Below, piece by piece: positions 38,308-39,102 of a stretch of DNA of 39,102 nucleotides. Every line of letters starts with the position of its first letter. Within the stretch, counting starts at the first letter, position 1. The position numbers and the translations under genes were made by a program. The notes under the pieces are model-generated. The model did no database searches. It was not told where the DNA came from and saw only the letters and a program-made list of their open reading frames with translations. Origin of the DNA: Bacillus sp. AFS037270 (GTDB taxonomy: Bacteria > Bacillota > Bacilli > Bacillales_B > DSM-18226); NCBI RefSeq assembly GCF_002585305.1, contig NZ_NUNF01000028.1, positions 70,810-109,911 on the forward strand, read 5' to 3'.

Positions 38308-39012
38308 ATGAGTGTTCATATTAATGCAAAACAAGGTGAAATTGCCGAAAGTATTCTATTACCTGGAGATCCTTTGCGTGCGAAGTATATCGCTGAGACT
38401 TTTTTAGAAGAAGTCAATTGCTACAATGAGGTTCGGGGTATGCTTGGATTTACAGGAACGTATAAGGGGAAAAGAGTTTCCGTTCAGGGAACAGGGATGG
38501 GGATTCCTTCTATTTCAATTTATGTAAATGAATTAATCCGCGATTACGGTGTAAAGAACTTAATTCGGGTCGGTTCCTGTGGTGCCATCCAAAAGGATAT
38601 CCATGTACGTGATGTCATTCTTGCCATGACTTCATCTACTGACTCAAATATTAACCGCCTAAATTTTGCGGGGATTGATTATGCACCATGTGCTGATTTT
38701 AACTTGTTAAAAAGAGCTTTTGAAAATGGCATTCAAATGGGAATGGATATTAAGGCAGGCAATGTGTTATCGGCTGACATGTTTTACCGTGACAGCATGG
38801 AGATCGTGAAGAAGTTAGGTGATTATGGGGTATTAGCTGTAGAGATGGAAACAACAGCTTTGTACACCTTAGCTGCCAAGTATGGAGCTTCGGCACTATC
38901 AATTCTCACTGTCAGCGATCATATTTTTACCGGGGAAGATACCACAGCTGAAGAGCGGCAAACAACCTTTAATGATATGGTCGTTATTGCTCTTGAAACC
39001 CTTACTAAATAA
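38308..39012 (+). CDS. deoD: purine-nucleoside phosphorylase DeoD
   Basis: A 234-residue hexameric-type phosphorylase that splits purine (deoxy)nucleosides into base and (deoxy)ribose 1-phosphate. Family motifs are [13 protein letters not shown], the phosphate-binding VGSCGAIQ and [12 protein letters not shown], and the catalytic Asp in LTVSDH. The start at 38308 gives the family N-terminus [10 protein letters not shown]. However, the strong AAAGGAGGTGA site fits an ATG at 38269, which would add 13 residues; a perfect hairpin lies between the two. It is the second gene of the pbuE operon, with a terminator following. Confidence 0.93.
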   Translation: MSVHINAKQGEIAESILLPGDPLRAKYIAETFLEEVNCYNEVRGMLGFTGTYKGKRVSVQGTGMGIPSISIYVNELIRDYGVKNLIRVGSCGAIQKDIHVRDVILAMTSSTDSNINRLNFAGIDYAPCADFNLLKRAFENGIQMGMDIKAGNVLSADMFYRDSMEIVKKLGDYGVLAVEMETTALYTLAAKYGASALSILTVSDHIFTGEDTTAEERQTTFNDMVVIALETLTK

Positions 39013-39020
39013 ATGATGGT

Positions 39021-39051
39021 AAAAGGCAGGGGAATCTCCCTCTGCCTTTCT
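39021..39051 (+). terminator. intrinsic terminator of pbuE-deoD
   Basis: AAAGGCAG and GGGA pair with TCCC and CTGCCTTT, followed by CTTATAA. The stem is strong; the T-run is short. Confidence 0.8.
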
Positions 39052-39084
39052 TATAAGATAAGAGAGTATAAAATTTGCTCTGAA

Positions 39085-39095
39085 AATTGTCCAGC
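39085..39095. repeat. right-end copy of the 11-bp terminal sequence
   Basis: AATTGTCCAGC, continued by TCCAGCG, is the exact reverse complement of bases 1-11. It is probably the edge of a dispersed intergenic repeat. Confidence 0.4.
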
Positions 39096-39102
39096 TCCAG
39101 CG

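Overview
The window looks like a chromosomal segment of a spore-forming Bacillaceae bacterium, near Bacillus/Neobacillus. Supporting signs are sporulation genes (spoIID, spoIIQ, spoIIID, a GerPA-like protein), AGGAGG-type ribosome binding sites, frequent TTG/GTG starts, sigma-B promoters and a WalR box. Gene order from about 13.5 to 32.2 kb follows the Bacillus subtilis ywzB-ywmB-murA-spoIID ... spoIIQ ... spoIIID-mbl ... fabZ ... ywpF-ssb order. No rRNA, tRNA, prophage, insertion sequence or CRISPR array was seen. The two ends carry inverted copies of one 11-bp sequence, so this may be a contig cut at dispersed repeats.

1-13.3 kb is a general stress island built around sigma B. rsbV-rsbW-sigB is followed by rsbY (receiver-PP2C phosphatase), a divergent dps, rsbK (CHASE3-GAF hybrid kinase) and rsbM (CheR-like methyltransferase). 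This is the Bacillus cereus type of sigma-B control, not the RsbRST stressosome type. Flanking genes are a CorA-like transporter, cardiolipin synthase, a GlsB/YeaQ-like membrane protein, a zinc-ribbon protein, a YflT-like protein and small hydrophilic proteins. Ten promoter-like sites of the form GTTTnn-N13-15-GGnnAn face these genes, so most of the island is probably one autoregulated regulon.

13.3-32.2 kb is cell envelope and sporulation: ywzB, ywmB, murA, spoIID, a NERD-domain gene with a zinc ribbon, a small membrane protein, spoIIQ, pbpC, an orphan secreted PL11 rhamnogalacturonan lyase with a cre site, an alkyltransferase-like gene, spoIIID, mbl, epuA-like, fabZ, a lipoprotein, ywpF and ssb. 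32.4-39.1 kb holds an XRE regulator, an unknown gene, a WalR-box-controlled coiled-coil/3D-domain wall protein, a GerPA-like gene, a PGRP-type amidase, and a purine export and salvage pair (pbuE-like, deoD).

The most unusual content is intergenic. (i) Two paralogous minus-strand loci (about 20.5 and 36.7 kb) share a tandem-repeat promoter, a CCCCCUUU segment and an intrinsic terminator, and look like small RNAs with an anti-Shine-Dalgarno seed. (ii) Two arrays repeat GGCAGGTA about every 20.5 bp, in opposite orientation, on either side of the NERD-spoIIQ-pbpC block. (iii) Two hairpin arrays have an exact 52-bp period, downstream of rsbY and of cls. (iv) Two dispersed palindrome families are present (GGTGCCTGWCACC, 6 copies; AGCATGAGAACCGTCCCC-like, 4 copies). 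(v) Two genes may start at AUU codons, and deoD has a perfect hairpin between its Shine-Dalgarno sequence and its family start.
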